From contig NZ_CP018786.1 of NCBI RefSeq assembly GCF_002025665.1, positions 4,402,001 to 4,466,000 on the forward strand: DNA of 64,000 nucleotides, written 5' to 3'. Positions 52,253 to 61,388 of this stretch are shown here, one piece after another (the first letter of the stretch is position 1; the number at the start of each line of letters is the position of its first letter). Origin of the DNA: Chryseobacterium indologenes. Its GTDB lineage: Bacteria; Bacteroidota; Bacteroidia; Flavobacteriales; Weeksellaceae. Both the position numbers and the translations under genes were made by a program. Below the pieces are notes generated by a model. It saw nothing but the letters and a program-made list of their open reading frames with translations, did no database searches and was not told where the DNA came from.

Positions 52253-52927
52253 ATGAATAATAAAGCATTTTTCTCTTTATTCTTTTTACTACTGCTTACT
52301 TTCCTGCATGGTCAAAAAATGCAATTTAAAGCACCAGATTATGTGGAAATTCAAAAAAATATTGAGGATAAAAATTCAGAATTCTATTATCCGAAACTTT
52401 TAAAGAGGTTAAAACAGAACGATACGCTTCTTACAAGTAATCAATACCGTCATCTTTATTTCGGATATACCTTTCAAAAAGACTATCAACCTTATAAAAT
52501 TGGAAAGAAGTCAGAAGAAGTTGCCAAATATTATCGTGGAGAAGGTATTTCACAAAAAGATCTTTCGAAGGGAATTCAGTTATTTTTGGGTGCATTGGAT
52601 GAAAATCCTCTGGATCTTAGGGCTATGAATTATCTCGCCTATTTGTATCATTTGGATAATGATGACACCACTGCTGAAAAAATCGCAGGAAATTTCCACG
52701 GGTTATTAAATGCCATTCTTACCTCAGGTGATGGATTGACCTGTGAAACAGGCTTTCACGTTATTTCTGTAACAGATGAATATGTTCTTTTAAACAGGTT
52801 TCAAATGGAAACAAAATCACAAAGTATGAAAGGAAAATGTGATTATCAGGAATTTGAAAAGGATAAATACAAAGTTCCGGGTTTTTATTTTGACATCAGC
52901 AGATTCTATGGAAGGATATTAGATTAA
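52253..52927 (+). CDS. exported DUF4919 family protein
   Basis: A 224-aa protein with a signal peptide (AFFSLFFLLLLTFLHGQ). The opening FKAPDYVEIQKNIEDKNSEF and the RHLYFGYTFQKDYQPYKIGK block fit the DUF4919 family of Bacteroidota. A TPR-like helical middle (QLFLGALDENPLDLRAMNYL) follows, then DGLTCETGFHVISVTDEYVL. Function unknown, likely periplasmic. It lies alone between gene-free stretches of about 215 bp. Confidence 0.78.
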   Translation: MNNKAFFSLFFLLLLTFLHGQKMQFKAPDYVEIQKNIEDKNSEFYYPKLLKRLKQNDTLLTSNQYRHLYFGYTFQKDYQPYKIGKKSEEVAKYYRGEGISQKDLSKGIQLFLGALDENPLDLRAMNYLAYLYHLDNDDTTAEKIAGNFHGLLNAILTSGDGLTCETGFHVISVTDEYVLLNRFQMETKSQSMKGKCDYQEFEKDKYKVPGFYFDISRFYGRILD

Positions 52928-53084
52928 TAATTTTCTGATATTTTATTCATTATTTCATCACGTTTTTACTATTCAGAAATGACTGTTATCAATTTTTATA
53001 AAAATAAATTTCATATGAATTTACCCTAAACAAAAGGGCTTGGAAGGAGGAAAGATATTTTTTTCAAAAAAAAATTAAATCTTG

Positions 53085-53109
53085 TGTAACATTTTTTAAA
53101 GTTTCGTCT
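53085..53109 (+). promoter_or_regulatory. candidate ECF sigma promoter
   Basis: TGTAAC, 14 bp, CGTCT matches the usual shape of ECF-type promoters (a -35 with AAC and a -10 with CGTC). The hydrolase ATG is 35 bp downstream, and an ECF sigma factor gene is second in the same operon, so autoregulation is plausible. Confidence 0.5.
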
Positions 53110-53144
53110 CTAAAAGACAAATAAACTTTAAAACTTTAGAAATC

Positions 53145-53996
53145 ATGAAAAAATTCACATTCCTTTTGATCATCATGTTATTTTTTTTAGCAGTATGCAA
53201 TATATTCGGGCAACAAATAACTTATCCGTTTGAAGTAAAGAAAACAGGAAAAGGAAATCAATCTTTACTATTCATTCCGGGGTTTGCTTCTTCAGGAGAT
53301 GTTTGGAACGAAACCACTGCAAAGTTTGAAAAAGATTTCACCTGTTATACTTTAACGATGGCAGGATTTGCCGGAACAAAACCACAGGCAGATGCCAGCT
53401 TTAAAGACTGGGAAAAAGAAATAGCTGCTTACATCAAAAATAATAAAATTGACAAACCTATTCTTATCGGACATAGTATGGGAGGCGGTCTTGCCCTAGC
53501 TATTGCAGCAGACTATCCCGAACTTGTAGGCAAAATTATTATTGTAGATACGCTGCCCTGCCTGGCAGCCTTATCTGATCCTAATTTTACTTCTGAAGAA
53601 AACAATGACTGTTCGGCTACCATTACTCAGTTAACAGCGATGAATGATGAACAGTTCCGAAAAATGCAGGCTCAGGCTATACCACGTCTCTTAGCAGATA
53701 CTTCTATGCAGGAAACCGTGATCAGCTGGAGCATGAAATCAGACCGAAAAACATTTGCTAAAATGTACTGCGATTTTTATAATACCGATCTCAGAGAAAA
53801 AATAAAAAACATCCAGTGTCCTTCCCTTATTCTTTTGGAATCCTTTTTTGTTAACCTTAAACCCGCTATTGAAGGGCAATACAAAAATGTAAAGAATGCC
53901 AATATGCAGTATGCTTCAAAAGGATTACATTTCATTATGTACGATGATAAGGATTGGTATTTTAGCCAACTTAACAACTTTTTATCTGCGAAATAA
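53145..53996 (+). CDS. exported alpha/beta hydrolase
   Basis: A 283-aa protein with a signal peptide or anchor (FLLIIMLFFLAVCNIFGQ). The hydrolase motifs are present: LLFIPGFASSGDVW, the nucleophile elbow GHSMGGGLALAIA and the final His in SKGLHFIMYDD. Its stop codon overlaps the sigma factor start (TAATG), so the two are coupled. An exported enzyme encoded with an ECF sigma factor suggests an envelope-related response. Substrate unknown. Confidence 0.87.
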   Translation: MKKFTFLLIIMLFFLAVCNIFGQQITYPFEVKKTGKGNQSLLFIPGFASSGDVWNETTAKFEKDFTCYTLTMAGFAGTKPQADASFKDWEKEIAAYIKNNKIDKPILIGHSMGGGLALAIAADYPELVGKIIIVDTLPCLAALSDPNFTSEENNDCSATITQLTAMNDEQFRKMQAQAIPRLLADTSMQETVISWSMKSDRKTFAKMYCDFYNTDLREKIKNIQCPSLILLESFFVNLKPAIEGQYKNVKNANMQYASKGLHFIMYDDKDWYFSQLNNFLSAK

Positions 53997-54466
53997 TGGC
54001 TTTTGAAGAGATATACGAACTCTACTGGCAAAGGATATTCCGCTTATGCATGGGATATGTGAATGATACCGAGATTGCTCAGGATCTTGCTCAGGAAACA
54101 TTTATCATTGTCTGGCAGCAGCTCCCGAAATTCAGGAATGAATCCAGCGTAGGAACATGGATTTTCAGAATAGCTTCTAACAACTGTCTCCGACAGATTG
54201 AAAAAGAAAAGAAGTTTACCAAAACTGATCTGCCCATTAATTTGGAAGAGAAAAAGCAGGAATCTATGGAACCTCAGATTCAAATGCTCTATCAGTTTAT
54301 TTCAGAGCTGCCTGAAACAGACAGAATTATTATTTCATTGGAACTGGAAGAGATAAAACAGGCTGAAATAGCTCATATCGTAGGACTTTCAGAATCCAAC
54401 ATCAGGGTAAAGATTCACAGGATAAAAGAAAAATTAACGCAAAAGTTTAAAGAAAATGGCTACTAA
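53996..54466 (+). CDS. ECF-type RNA polymerase sigma factor
   Basis: A 156-aa sigma-70 family member. Region 2 includes FRLCMGYVNDTEIAQDLAQE (about residues 15-34) and WIFRIASNNCLRQI. Region 4 is ISLELEEIKQAEIAHIVGLS followed by ESNIRVKIHRIKEKL. There is no region 3, as expected for ECF factors. It is encoded between a hydrolase gene and a four-helix membrane protein gene, both overlapping it, and a matching promoter lies before the operon. Confidence 0.92.
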   Translation: MAFEEIYELYWQRIFRLCMGYVNDTEIAQDLAQETFIIVWQQLPKFRNESSVGTWIFRIASNNCLRQIEKEKKFTKTDLPINLEEKKQESMEPQIQMLYQFISELPETDRIIISLELEEIKQAEIAHIVGLSESNIRVKIHRIKEKLTQKFKENGY

Positions 54467-55049
54467 TATTGATTTCAAAAATATATGGAAGCAGCAGACT
54501 TCCAACAAACCTAATCTGGAGGAGCTTCTTGGAAAGCTAAAAAAATTCAGAAACCAGAATCTGCGCAGACTCATCTTTGCTAATATTGGATTAATCGCTA
54601 CTTCATTAGTAATTCTTTTCATCTGGCACCGTTATCAGCCGGAAATGATCACAACAAAAATAGGAATCGTGCTTGTAGTTCTGGGTATGGTTATCTTTCT
54701 ATTGGCCTATAACAAAATGTTTATGGTTTTTTACAAAATTGATCAAACCCAATCTAACCATGAATATCTACAAAGTTTATATCTGGTAAAAAGCAAGCAA
54801 AAATTCATGCAGACTACCATACTCAACTTGTATTTTATCATGCTGTTTCTGGGAATATGTTTTTATATGTATGAATATACTTCAAAAATGACCCTTAGTT
54901 CTGCTGTTTTGACCTATTCAGTAACCTCTTTATGGGTAGCCTTTAACTGGTTTTATTTAAGACCCAGAACCATCAGGAAACAACAAGGGAAACTTGACGA
55001 ATTAATTAATAAATTTGAAGAGATCAATAATCAATTAAAAGAATCATGA
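54456..55049 (+). CDS. membrane protein, candidate anti-sigma partner
   Basis: A 197-aa protein that overlaps the sigma factor gene by 11 bp. A soluble N-terminus (FKNIWKQQTSNKPNLEELLG) precedes four membrane helices (LIFANIGLIATSLVILFIW, IGIVLVVLGMVIFLLAY, LNLYFIMLFLGICFYMYEY, SSAVLTYSVTSLWVAFNWFY) and a charged tail. The place after an ECF gene and the soluble N-terminus before membrane segments fit an anti-sigma factor, but no known anti-sigma motif (such as HxxxCxxC) is present. Confidence 0.62.
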   Translation: MATNIDFKNIWKQQTSNKPNLEELLGKLKKFRNQNLRRLIFANIGLIATSLVILFIWHRYQPEMITTKIGIVLVVLGMVIFLLAYNKMFMVFYKIDQTQSNHEYLQSLYLVKSKQKFMQTTILNLYFIMLFLGICFYMYEYTSKMTLSSAVLTYSVTSLWVAFNWFYLRPRTIRKQQGKLDELINKFEEINNQLKES

Positions 55050-55660
55050 TATCTTCTGACAACAAAAACCACTGGGAAAATGTATATGAAACCAAAAATC
55101 CTGATCAGGTAAGCTGGACCCAGAAAAAACCTCAAACCTCTCTTGATTTTATAAAATCTTCCGGATTGGGAAAAGATGCCAGCATCATTGATATTGGTGG
55201 TGGAGACAGTAACCTTGTTGATTTTCTTCTTGAAGAAGGATATGAAAATATTACAGTGCTTGATATTTCTGCCAAATCTCTGGAAAAGGCACAGGAAAGA
55301 CTCGGAGATGCTGCCGGTAAAGTAAAATGGATTGTCACAGATATTACAGCCTTCGAACCTACAGAAAGCTATGATATCTGGCATGACAGAGCTGCTTTTC
55401 ACTTTCTGACAACTCCGGACCAGGTCTCAAAATACACCAATATTGCGGAGAAAAATGTAAACCATTTTATGATCATTGGAACTTTTTCGAAAAATGGCCC
55501 TACCAAATGCAGCGGATTAGATATTCAGCAATATGATGAGGAATCATTAACAGAAAAATTTGAAAAAAGTTTTAAAAAGCTACAATGTATTACCGAAGAT
55601 CACACAACCCCTTTTGAGACCGTTCAGAATTTTGTGTTCTGCTGTTTTAAAAAGCATTAA
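55046..55660 (+). CDS. class I SAM-dependent methyltransferase
   Basis: A 204-aa cytoplasmic enzyme. SIIDIGGGDSNLVDFLLEEG is motif I (SAM-binding glycine loop), ITVLDISAKSLEKAQERLG is motif II, and WIVTDITAFEPTESYDIWHD gives the next blocks. It resembles small-molecule methyltransferases of the thiopurine or tellurite type. Its start overlaps the gene before by 4 bp, making it the last gene of the sigma-factor operon. The substrate is unknown. Confidence 0.88.
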   Translation: MISSDNKNHWENVYETKNPDQVSWTQKKPQTSLDFIKSSGLGKDASIIDIGGGDSNLVDFLLEEGYENITVLDISAKSLEKAQERLGDAAGKVKWIVTDITAFEPTESYDIWHDRAAFHFLTTPDQVSKYTNIAEKNVNHFMIIGTFSKNGPTKCSGLDIQQYDEESLTEKFEKSFKKLQCITEDHTTPFETVQNFVFCCFKKH

Positions 55661-55689
55661 TGAATTGTATATATTTTTATTTAAATATA

Positions 55690-55722
55690 AAAAAAGAGAG
55701 CCGGTAATGACTCTCTTTTTTG
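55690..55722. terminator. bidirectional terminator between the methyltransferase and ABC transporter genes
   Basis: AAAAAGAGAG / CTCTCTTTTT around a ten-base loop with T-runs on both strands, between two convergent genes. Confidence 0.85.
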
Positions 55723-55750
55723 TTTATCTAAACTTTGAAACAGTTCTTTA

Positions 55751-57508
55751 TTATGATTCTTTTTCTTCTTCCAATTCCACTTCATGACGAAGCTGAGCTT
55801 TGTAAAGCGTAGCATAGTATCCATTTTTATCCAGAAGTTCAAGGTGTTTTCCTTCTTCTACAATTTTACCATGTTCCATCACAATGATCTTATCCGCTTT
55901 TTCAATGGTGGAAAGTCTGTGAGCAATAATAATGGATGTTCTGTTTTTGGTAATTTTTTCTGTGGCTCTCTGAATCAGCTTTTCACTTTCGTGATCAATG
56001 GAAGAGGTTGCTTCATCCAGAATTAAAATTTTCGGATCTGATAAATAAGCTCTCAGGAAAGACAACAGCTGTCTCTGCCCTAAAGAAATGGACGAACCTC
56101 TTTCACTCACTACATAATCATATCCGCCAGGAAGCTGCTGAATAAACTGATCTACTTCAATTTCTCTGGCACCTGCTTTTATTTTCTCCAATGTGATGCT
56201 GTCATCTCCAAAAGCAAGATTTTCGAAAATACTTCCGTGGAAAAGGAAAACATCCTGCAATACTACCCCGATGTGACTTCTCAGGTTATACAATTCATAA
56301 TCTTTTAAATCCACATCATCAATCAGAATATTTCCGGAGTTGATATCATATAATCTTGTAATCAAACTGATAATAGTAGATTTCCCGGCACCTGTTGCTC
56401 CTACAATCGCTACTGTTTCTCCCGGATTTACTTTAAAATCAATTCCTTTCAGTACTTCCTGCTTTTCATCATACGCAAAATGTACTTTCTGGAATTCAAT
56501 TTTTCCTGCAAAATGATCTTTCTTCACCGTTCCGTTATTAAGCATTGAGTTTTCCTCATCCATCAATCCCAATACTCTTTCTGCTCCTACAATTCCTCGC
56601 TGGATATTATTAAAACGGTCTGCAATCTGTCTTAATGGACGGATCAGCATTGAAATATACTGGATAAAAGCAATCACCACTCCGGCACTGATCGTAATAT
56701 ATCCTCCATAGAAAAGAATAAAACCAATGAATAATGAAGAAATAAGTTCCACTACAGGAAAAAACAGTGAGAAAATAAATACAGTTCTCAGCAATGCTCC
56801 CTTCAGCGTAATATTGATATCATCAAATTTTTTGAACTCAGATTCCTGTCTGTTGAAGACCTGAATGATTGACATTCCTGCCAGTCTTTCCTGAACAAAT
56901 GAGTTTTGATTGGCTGTCCAGTTTCTTTCATCTCCGAAAGCTTTTTTCAGTCTTTTCTGAAAGAATCTTGTAATCAATACCATTAAAGGTAAAATAGCCA
57001 GTGTAATATAACTCAGGTGAACATTGGTGCTAAACATCATCACCAGTACAAACAGAATTCTCAGAATATCTCCGAATACCATCAGGAATCCATCTGTATA
57101 TACTGTAGCAATGGTTTCCACATCTCCTACAGCACGCGTTACCAACTGACCAATTGGCGTTTTATCAAAAAATGAAGTTTTGAAATAAATCAGTTTAGCA
57201 TATAAACGCTCTCTGATATCCCTGATCACATTCTGCGAGATGAAATTTGAAAAATAAACCAGGAAAAAGTTTAATATAGTTTCTGCAAATACCAATCCTA
57301 CAAGGATATAGATATGCTTCATCATCAAAGCCTTATCATGGAGCTTTGTAATGTCATTATCCACCACCTGCATTGTAAGATAAGGCCTATAAGTAGAAAC
57401 GATGGAAAGGAATATGGAAATAATAAGAGTAAGGATGAACCAAGAACGAAACTTCATTCCGATAAAGAACAGCCTTTTTATAATTCCCCAGGTATCTTGT
57501 TTTTTCAT
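55751..57508 (-). CDS. ABC exporter, fused permease and ATPase
   Basis: A 585-aa half-transporter. Six membrane helices occupy residues ~20-290. The ATPase has Walker A GATGAGKS (370-377), the Q-loop in GVVLQDVFLF, the signature SLGQRQ (475-480, in place of LSGGQ), Walker B ILILDEA (494-500) and the H-loop IAHRLSTI. It belongs to the MsbA/LmrA-like lipid or drug exporter group and likely works as a homodimer or with another half. The variant signature is common in this group in Bacteroidota. A -7 element lies at 57548-57555. Confidence 0.93.
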   Translation of the reverse strand: MKKQDTWGIIKRLFFIGMKFRSWFILTLIISIFLSIVSTYRPYLTMQVVDNDITKLHDKALMMKHIYILVGLVFAETILNFFLVYFSNFISQNVIRDIRERLYAKLIYFKTSFFDKTPIGQLVTRAVGDVETIATVYTDGFLMVFGDILRILFVLVMMFSTNVHLSYITLAILPLMVLITRFFQKRLKKAFGDERNWTANQNSFVQERLAGMSIIQVFNRQESEFKKFDDINITLKGALLRTVFIFSLFFPVVELISSLFIGFILFYGGYITISAGVVIAFIQYISMLIRPLRQIADRFNNIQRGIVGAERVLGLMDEENSMLNNGTVKKDHFAGKIEFQKVHFAYDEKQEVLKGIDFKVNPGETVAIVGATGAGKSTIISLITRLYDINSGNILIDDVDLKDYELYNLRSHIGVVLQDVFLFHGSIFENLAFGDDSITLEKIKAGAREIEVDQFIQQLPGGYDYVVSERGSSISLGQRQLLSFLRAYLSDPKILILDEATSSIDHESEKLIQRATEKITKNRTSIIIAHRLSTIEKADKIIVMEHGKIVEEGKHLELLDKNGYYATLYKAQLRHEVELEEEKES

Positions 57509-57547
57509 TGTACGAATCGAAAGAAAGAATTAAAATAAAATTCTATG

Positions 57548-57555
57548 CAAAAATA
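57548..57555 (-). promoter_or_regulatory. -7 promoter element of the ABC exporter gene
   Basis: On the minus strand it reads TATTTTTG, a TAnnTTTG match 39 bp before the start codon. Confidence 0.5.
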
Positions 57556-57639
57556 AGACTTTATAACCGGACTGCCTTTACAACTTTTGCAAATCGTCAT
57601 AGAAAATATAAGATACCTACCATTTACAATATGAATATA

Positions 57640-58410
57640 TTAAGCATTTTTTTGTATCCAGCCCAGAACATATTCTGCTACTTCTTCCCAATTTTTTTCT
57701 CCACAGATGAAATGACTTCTCCCTGCAAATTCTTTAAAATCTACAATACTGTTCGAATCTTTATAAGCTCCCGCAATTTTTTTTGAAAATTCAGCAGGAA
57801 AAATTTTATCATTAGAGCCAGCAATAAACAACAGTGGCTGATGGGGTTTCTTTAGATCTAATTTCGCAGAAGCTTTGAGTAAAGGATCTCTTGCCAGTTT
57901 TCGACTTTCGGGAGCAGCTACCTTTTCATACAATTTATCACTTTCTTCTTTAGAATAATTATTAAAAAAAGCTTTGTGATACCAATCTTTCGTTCCTAAA
58001 AACGGGCTGTTTCCTTTGAAAAAGTTAACCACCGGCCAAACAATTTTTACTGTAGAAAAAGGAGCCATTACATTTTTTGGAGGTGCTCCATCAATACTTA
58101 CTCCGGCTGCAGCTTTTCCCATATCAATCAGCTTCTGAACCATAAGTCCTCCAAAAGAATGGCCGATAACAATAGGTTTTTCAGGAAGGCTGTCAATCAG
58201 TTTTACAAGATTATTTACGGTATCATCAAAGCCTACATGTCGCAATTCCTGAGGGATATTGTTTTTTAAATTCACAGGATCTCCTTCATGTCCCGGATTG
58301 GAAGGCGTATGCACGGTATACCCCTGAGCTTCAAAATAGGTTTTCCATTCTTTCCAGCTTGTATTATTCACAAATAATCCATGAATTAATACGATAGTTT
58401 TTGTTTTCAT
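57640..58410 (-). CDS. alpha/beta hydrolase
   Basis: A 256-aa cytoplasmic protein. IVLIHGLFVNNTSWKEW holds the oxyanion region, GHSFGGLMVQKL the nucleophile Ser, SNDKIFPAEF the acid and GRSHFICGEKNW the His. It resembles haloperoxidase- or esterase-like hydrolases. The Crp/Fnr gene lies upstream on the same strand, 86 bp away, and may regulate it; that link is only positional. Confidence 0.88.
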   Translation of the reverse strand: MKTKTIVLIHGLFVNNTSWKEWKTYFEAQGYTVHTPSNPGHEGDPVNLKNNIPQELRHVGFDDTVNNLVKLIDSLPEKPIVIGHSFGGLMVQKLIDMGKAAAGVSIDGAPPKNVMAPFSTVKIVWPVVNFFKGNSPFLGTKDWYHKAFFNNYSKEESDKLYEKVAAPESRKLARDPLLKASAKLDLKKPHQPLLFIAGSNDKIFPAEFSKKIAGAYKDSNSIVDFKEFAGRSHFICGEKNWEEVAEYVLGWIQKNA

Positions 58411-58496
58411 ATTTTTTACTTTTTTGTATTGTTAAAATGATGAAACAAATTTCCGCAGATAAAACGACGAAAACTTTAACTCAGGTTAAAATCGTA

Positions 58497-59084
58497 CTAT
58501 TTCCCTGAAATTCTTTTCCTTATCCTACTCAGAGAAGGTCCCTGAATGCCCAGATAAGAAGAAATATGATACAGCGGAACATTGCTGAAAATATCCGGAT
58601 GCTCTTTCATAAGATCCAGATAGCGTTCTTCCGGAGACTTTAATAAAAACCCCTCTACCCTTGTCATGGTAATATTAAATGCTGCCTGTGCCATAAGCCG
58701 TCCGAATTTTTCCCATTGATGCGACTGCTGATAAAGCGAAAGTAAATCAGTATGTCGGATAAAAATAATGGAGGCATCCGTAAGAGCCTGTGTAAAATAA
58801 TCACATGGAATCTGATTCAGAAAACTTTTAAAAGGAACAACAAAGCCATTGGCAGAATACAGAAAAACATTCTTCTCTTCTCCGGTATCTCCATTAATAA
58901 CGTAAGAACGGAAAACTCCATCAACGATAAACCCCAAATAAGAGCAGACATTTCCCTGAAGATTATAAAAATCTCCTTTTTTATATTCCTTAGGAAGCCA
59001 GAATTGTTCAGACAATCTGAAATCTTCTTCTGAAAGTCCGGCAAAATGATGTAATGCGAAGGCTAGTTTTTCAATTTCAGTCAT
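58497..59084 (-). CDS. Crp/Fnr-family transcriptional regulator
   Basis: A 195-aa protein. A cNMP-binding beta-roll is suggested by KEYKKGDFYNLQGNVCSYLG and FVVPFKSFLNQ, and the C-terminal HTH by PEERYLDLMKEHPDIF and YLGIQGPSLSRIRKRI. The ligand is unknown, and residues for cAMP are not obvious. It may regulate the adjacent hydrolase gene. Confidence 0.88.
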   Translation of the reverse strand: MTEIEKLAFALHHFAGLSEEDFRLSEQFWLPKEYKKGDFYNLQGNVCSYLGFIVDGVFRSYVINGDTGEEKNVFLYSANGFVVPFKSFLNQIPCDYFTQALTDASIIFIRHTDLLSLYQQSHQWEKFGRLMAQAAFNITMTRVEGFLLKSPEERYLDLMKEHPDIFSNVPLYHISSYLGIQGPSLSRIRKRISGK

Positions 59085-59153
59085 GATTATTTTTTTAGTA
59101 TCCCTTACATTATTTAAAAATAATCTTATTTTCTGATACTAAAAAGAGAAATG

Positions 59154-59495
59154 TTACTGATCAATAGCCTTCCCTATTTCTTCAATTTCGATGGTTTTTG
59201 CCGGTCTTTCTTTTATAAACTTATTTTCAAGGAGTTTATAAACACCCCAAACGGCAACAATAGAGATTAGCCAACCTACGATATTCACTCCGGAAAATCC
59301 TGTATAATTTACATTATCTACGGATTCAGGATCTGTTATTCCCAAATACACACCGTAACTCATCCCTAACACAATCTGGGTTCCCAGATAAATTCCAATA
59401 GCCAAAACACCGTATTGCCATTTTGTTTTTCCAAATCTTTCGGCTAATTGTGCATAATATCGGTAAGCACCGATAAGAATAAAAATTGATAACAT
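59154..59495 (-). CDS. small integral membrane protein
   Basis: A 113-aa protein with three hydrophobic segments (MLSIFILIGAYRYYAQLA, YGVLAIGIYLGTQIVLGMSY and FSGVNIVGWLISIVAVWGVY). The tail is acidic (EIEEIGKAIDQ). No family recognised with certainty. It lies 23 bp downstream of truA on the same strand, so it may be expressed with it. Confidence 0.65.
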   Translation of the reverse strand: MLSIFILIGAYRYYAQLAERFGKTKWQYGVLAIGIYLGTQIVLGMSYGVYLGITDPESVDNVNYTGFSGVNIVGWLISIVAVWGVYKLLENKFIKERPAKTIEIEEIGKAIDQ

Positions 59496-59518
59496 GATTA
59501 TTATTTTGTTTTTAGTTT

Positions 59519-60253
59519 TTATTTAAAATCGTATCCCACATCCACCAGATACAGCCCGTGTCCCGGAGCTGAAGTACCTGCAGCATTGCGGTTTTTATCT
59601 TCAATTACTTTACGGAGATCTTCCGGTTTCAGCTTTCCTGTACCAATTTCTACCATCGTTCCTACAATAGCACGAACCATATTTCTGAGAAAACGATTGG
59701 CTGAAACGGTAAATTTCAGTTCTGTTCCGTTCTGCTCCCATTCTGCTTTGTACATTTTGCAGATATTGGTTTTGTTGTCGGTTTTTAATTTTGCAAAACT
59801 GGTAAAATCTTCATATTCAAAAAGAATCTTACAGGCTTCGTTCATTGCAACAATATCCAAAGATCTTTTCCAGTGCTGCCATGCAGATTCCTGGGTAAAC
59901 GGATTTTTTTCCAGTGAGATATAATATTCGTAGGTTCTGTAAGTTGCATCAAAACGGGCGTGAAAATCATCTTTTACCGGAAAAATTCTTTTAATGGAAA
60001 TATCAGGTGGAAGAAAACTGTTCAGCCTGCGTGTAAGCTGGTCGTCCAGTTCTTTTTCAGTATCAAAATGGGCAAATATCTTTTTGGCATGAACCCCGGT
60101 ATCAGTTCTTCCCGCTCCTGTTGTTTTAATCTCTTTGCGCAAAATTGTAGACAGCGCTTTTTCCAGTTCTTCCTGCACAGAAATGGCATCCGGCTGTATC
60201 TGATAGCCGAAATAATTCTTTCCGTTGTAAGAAAATTCAATAAAGTATCTCAA
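59519..60253 (-). CDS. truA: tRNA pseudouridine synthase A
   Basis: A 244-aa TruA that makes pseudouridine at tRNA positions 38-40. RYFIEFSYNGKNYFGYQIQ opens the domain and TTGAGRTDTGVHAKKIFAHF contains the catalytic Asp (GRTDTGVHA). NRFLRNMVRAIVGTM follows near the end. The frame is open to a TTG at 60274, but that codon overlaps a -7 promoter element. I place the start at the TTG at 60253, giving MRYFIEFSYNG as in homologues. It diverges from lpxK. Confidence 0.9.
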   Translation of the reverse strand: MRYFIEFSYNGKNYFGYQIQPDAISVQEELEKALSTILRKEIKTTGAGRTDTGVHAKKIFAHFDTEKELDDQLTRRLNSFLPPDISIKRIFPVKDDFHARFDATYRTYEYYISLEKNPFTQESAWQHWKRSLDIVAMNEACKILFEYEDFTSFAKLKTDNKTNICKMYKAEWEQNGTELKFTVSANRFLRNMVRAIVGTMVEIGTGKLKPEDLRKVIEDKNRNAAGTSAPGHGLYLVDVGYDFK

Positions 60254-60271
60254 TGTATTGTAATAACTCCA

Positions 60272-60279
60272 CAAAAATA
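60272..60279 (-). promoter_or_regulatory. -7 promoter element of truA
   Basis: On the minus strand it reads TATTTTTG (TAnnTTTG), 18 bp before the TTG at 60253, implying a very short leader. Confidence 0.5.
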
Positions 60280-60347
60280 CTTTAATTTAACGAAATATTT
60301 GTTGAAAAGTCTTTGAGAATATTACACCAAATGCCTATGAAAATTCC

Positions 60348-60355
60348 TATTTTTG
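60348..60355 (+). promoter_or_regulatory. -7 promoter element of lpxK
   Basis: TATTTTTG ends seven bases before the lpxK ATG. The transcript would then start at or just before the start codon. Confidence 0.5.
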
Positions 60356-60362
60356 CAATCGT

Positions 60363-61388
60363 ATGAAAAGATGGTACCTTTATCCTTTTTCCCTTGGTTA
60401 TCATTTGGTAACGGGTATCCGGAACACAATGTATGATCTGGGAATTTTTAAGTCGACAAAATTCAAAACACCGATAATCAATGTCGGAAACCTTTCTGTG
60501 GGCGGAAGCGGAAAGTCACCTATGGTGATGTATCTTGCTCAGTTCCTATCCAAACATTACAGAACCGGTGTGCTTTCACGAGGCTATGGAAGGCTGACCA
60601 AAGGTTATGAAGTAACCAATTACGAAAGCAACTACAAAATGGTGGGTGATGAAGCCATGCAGCTTTTTGAGCGTTTTAAAAACCGTTTTGTTATTGCCGT
60701 TTCGGAAGAACGTGTTCCCGGAGCTAAAAAAGTAATTGATGATATGGATCTTCAGGTTCTTGTATTGGATGATGCCATGCAGCACAGAGCTATTAAGGCT
60801 GGATTCAATATTCTGATGACTGATTTTAACGATCCTTTTTTTAAAGATTATGTGCTTCCTGCCGGAGACCTCAGAGAATCGAGAGCTGGATATAAAAGAG
60901 CCAATATCATCATGGTCAGTAAATGTCCTGATGAACTGACAGAGGAAACAAAAAGGTATTATATTTCAAGAATAAGACCTTCCTATGGGCAGAAAGTCTT
61001 CTTTTCATCCATCGGCTATGACGAAAATGTGTACGGAAAAGATAAAATGCTTCCGGATAACAACCTGAATTATTATGATATTTTACTGATCACCGGAATT
61101 GCGAATCCTAAACCACTTCTGGAACATCTGGCCAAATTCTCAAAAAGGGTGAAACATTTAAAATTCAGGGATCATCATAATTTCACCGATGATGATATTA
61201 AAAAAATCCTTGCCGAATACAAAAAACTGGGAGAATATAAACTGATATTAACCACAGAGAAAGATTATGTACGTCTGAAAACTTTTGACTATCTTAGAGA
61301 AATTGTTTACTACTGGCCTATCAATGTACTTATTGATAAGAAAGAAGAATTCAATCAAATCATCTTGGATTATGTTAGAAAAAATTAA
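60363..61388 (+). CDS. lpxK: tetraacyldisaccharide 4'-kinase
   Basis: A 341-aa LpxK of normal length. NVGNLSVGGSGKSPMVMYLA contains the Walker A loop, LSRGYGR follows, and LVLDDAMQHRAI is the Walker B region. LLITGIANPKPLLEHL and LKFRDHHNFTDDDIKKI occur in the C-terminal half. It phosphorylates the lipid A precursor at the inner membrane; the N-terminal segment (FSLGYHLVTGIRNTMYDLG) associates with membrane. It overlaps the purine nucleoside phosphorylase gene by 17 bp. Confidence 0.94.
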   Translation: MKRWYLYPFSLGYHLVTGIRNTMYDLGIFKSTKFKTPIINVGNLSVGGSGKSPMVMYLAQFLSKHYRTGVLSRGYGRLTKGYEVTNYESNYKMVGDEAMQLFERFKNRFVIAVSEERVPGAKKVIDDMDLQVLVLDDAMQHRAIKAGFNILMTDFNDPFFKDYVLPAGDLRESRAGYKRANIIMVSKCPDELTEETKRYYISRIRPSYGQKVFFSSIGYDENVYGKDKMLPDNNLNYYDILLITGIANPKPLLEHLAKFSKRVKHLKFRDHHNFTDDDIKKILAEYKKLGEYKLILTTEKDYVRLKTFDYLREIVYYWPINVLIDKKEEFNQIILDYVRKN

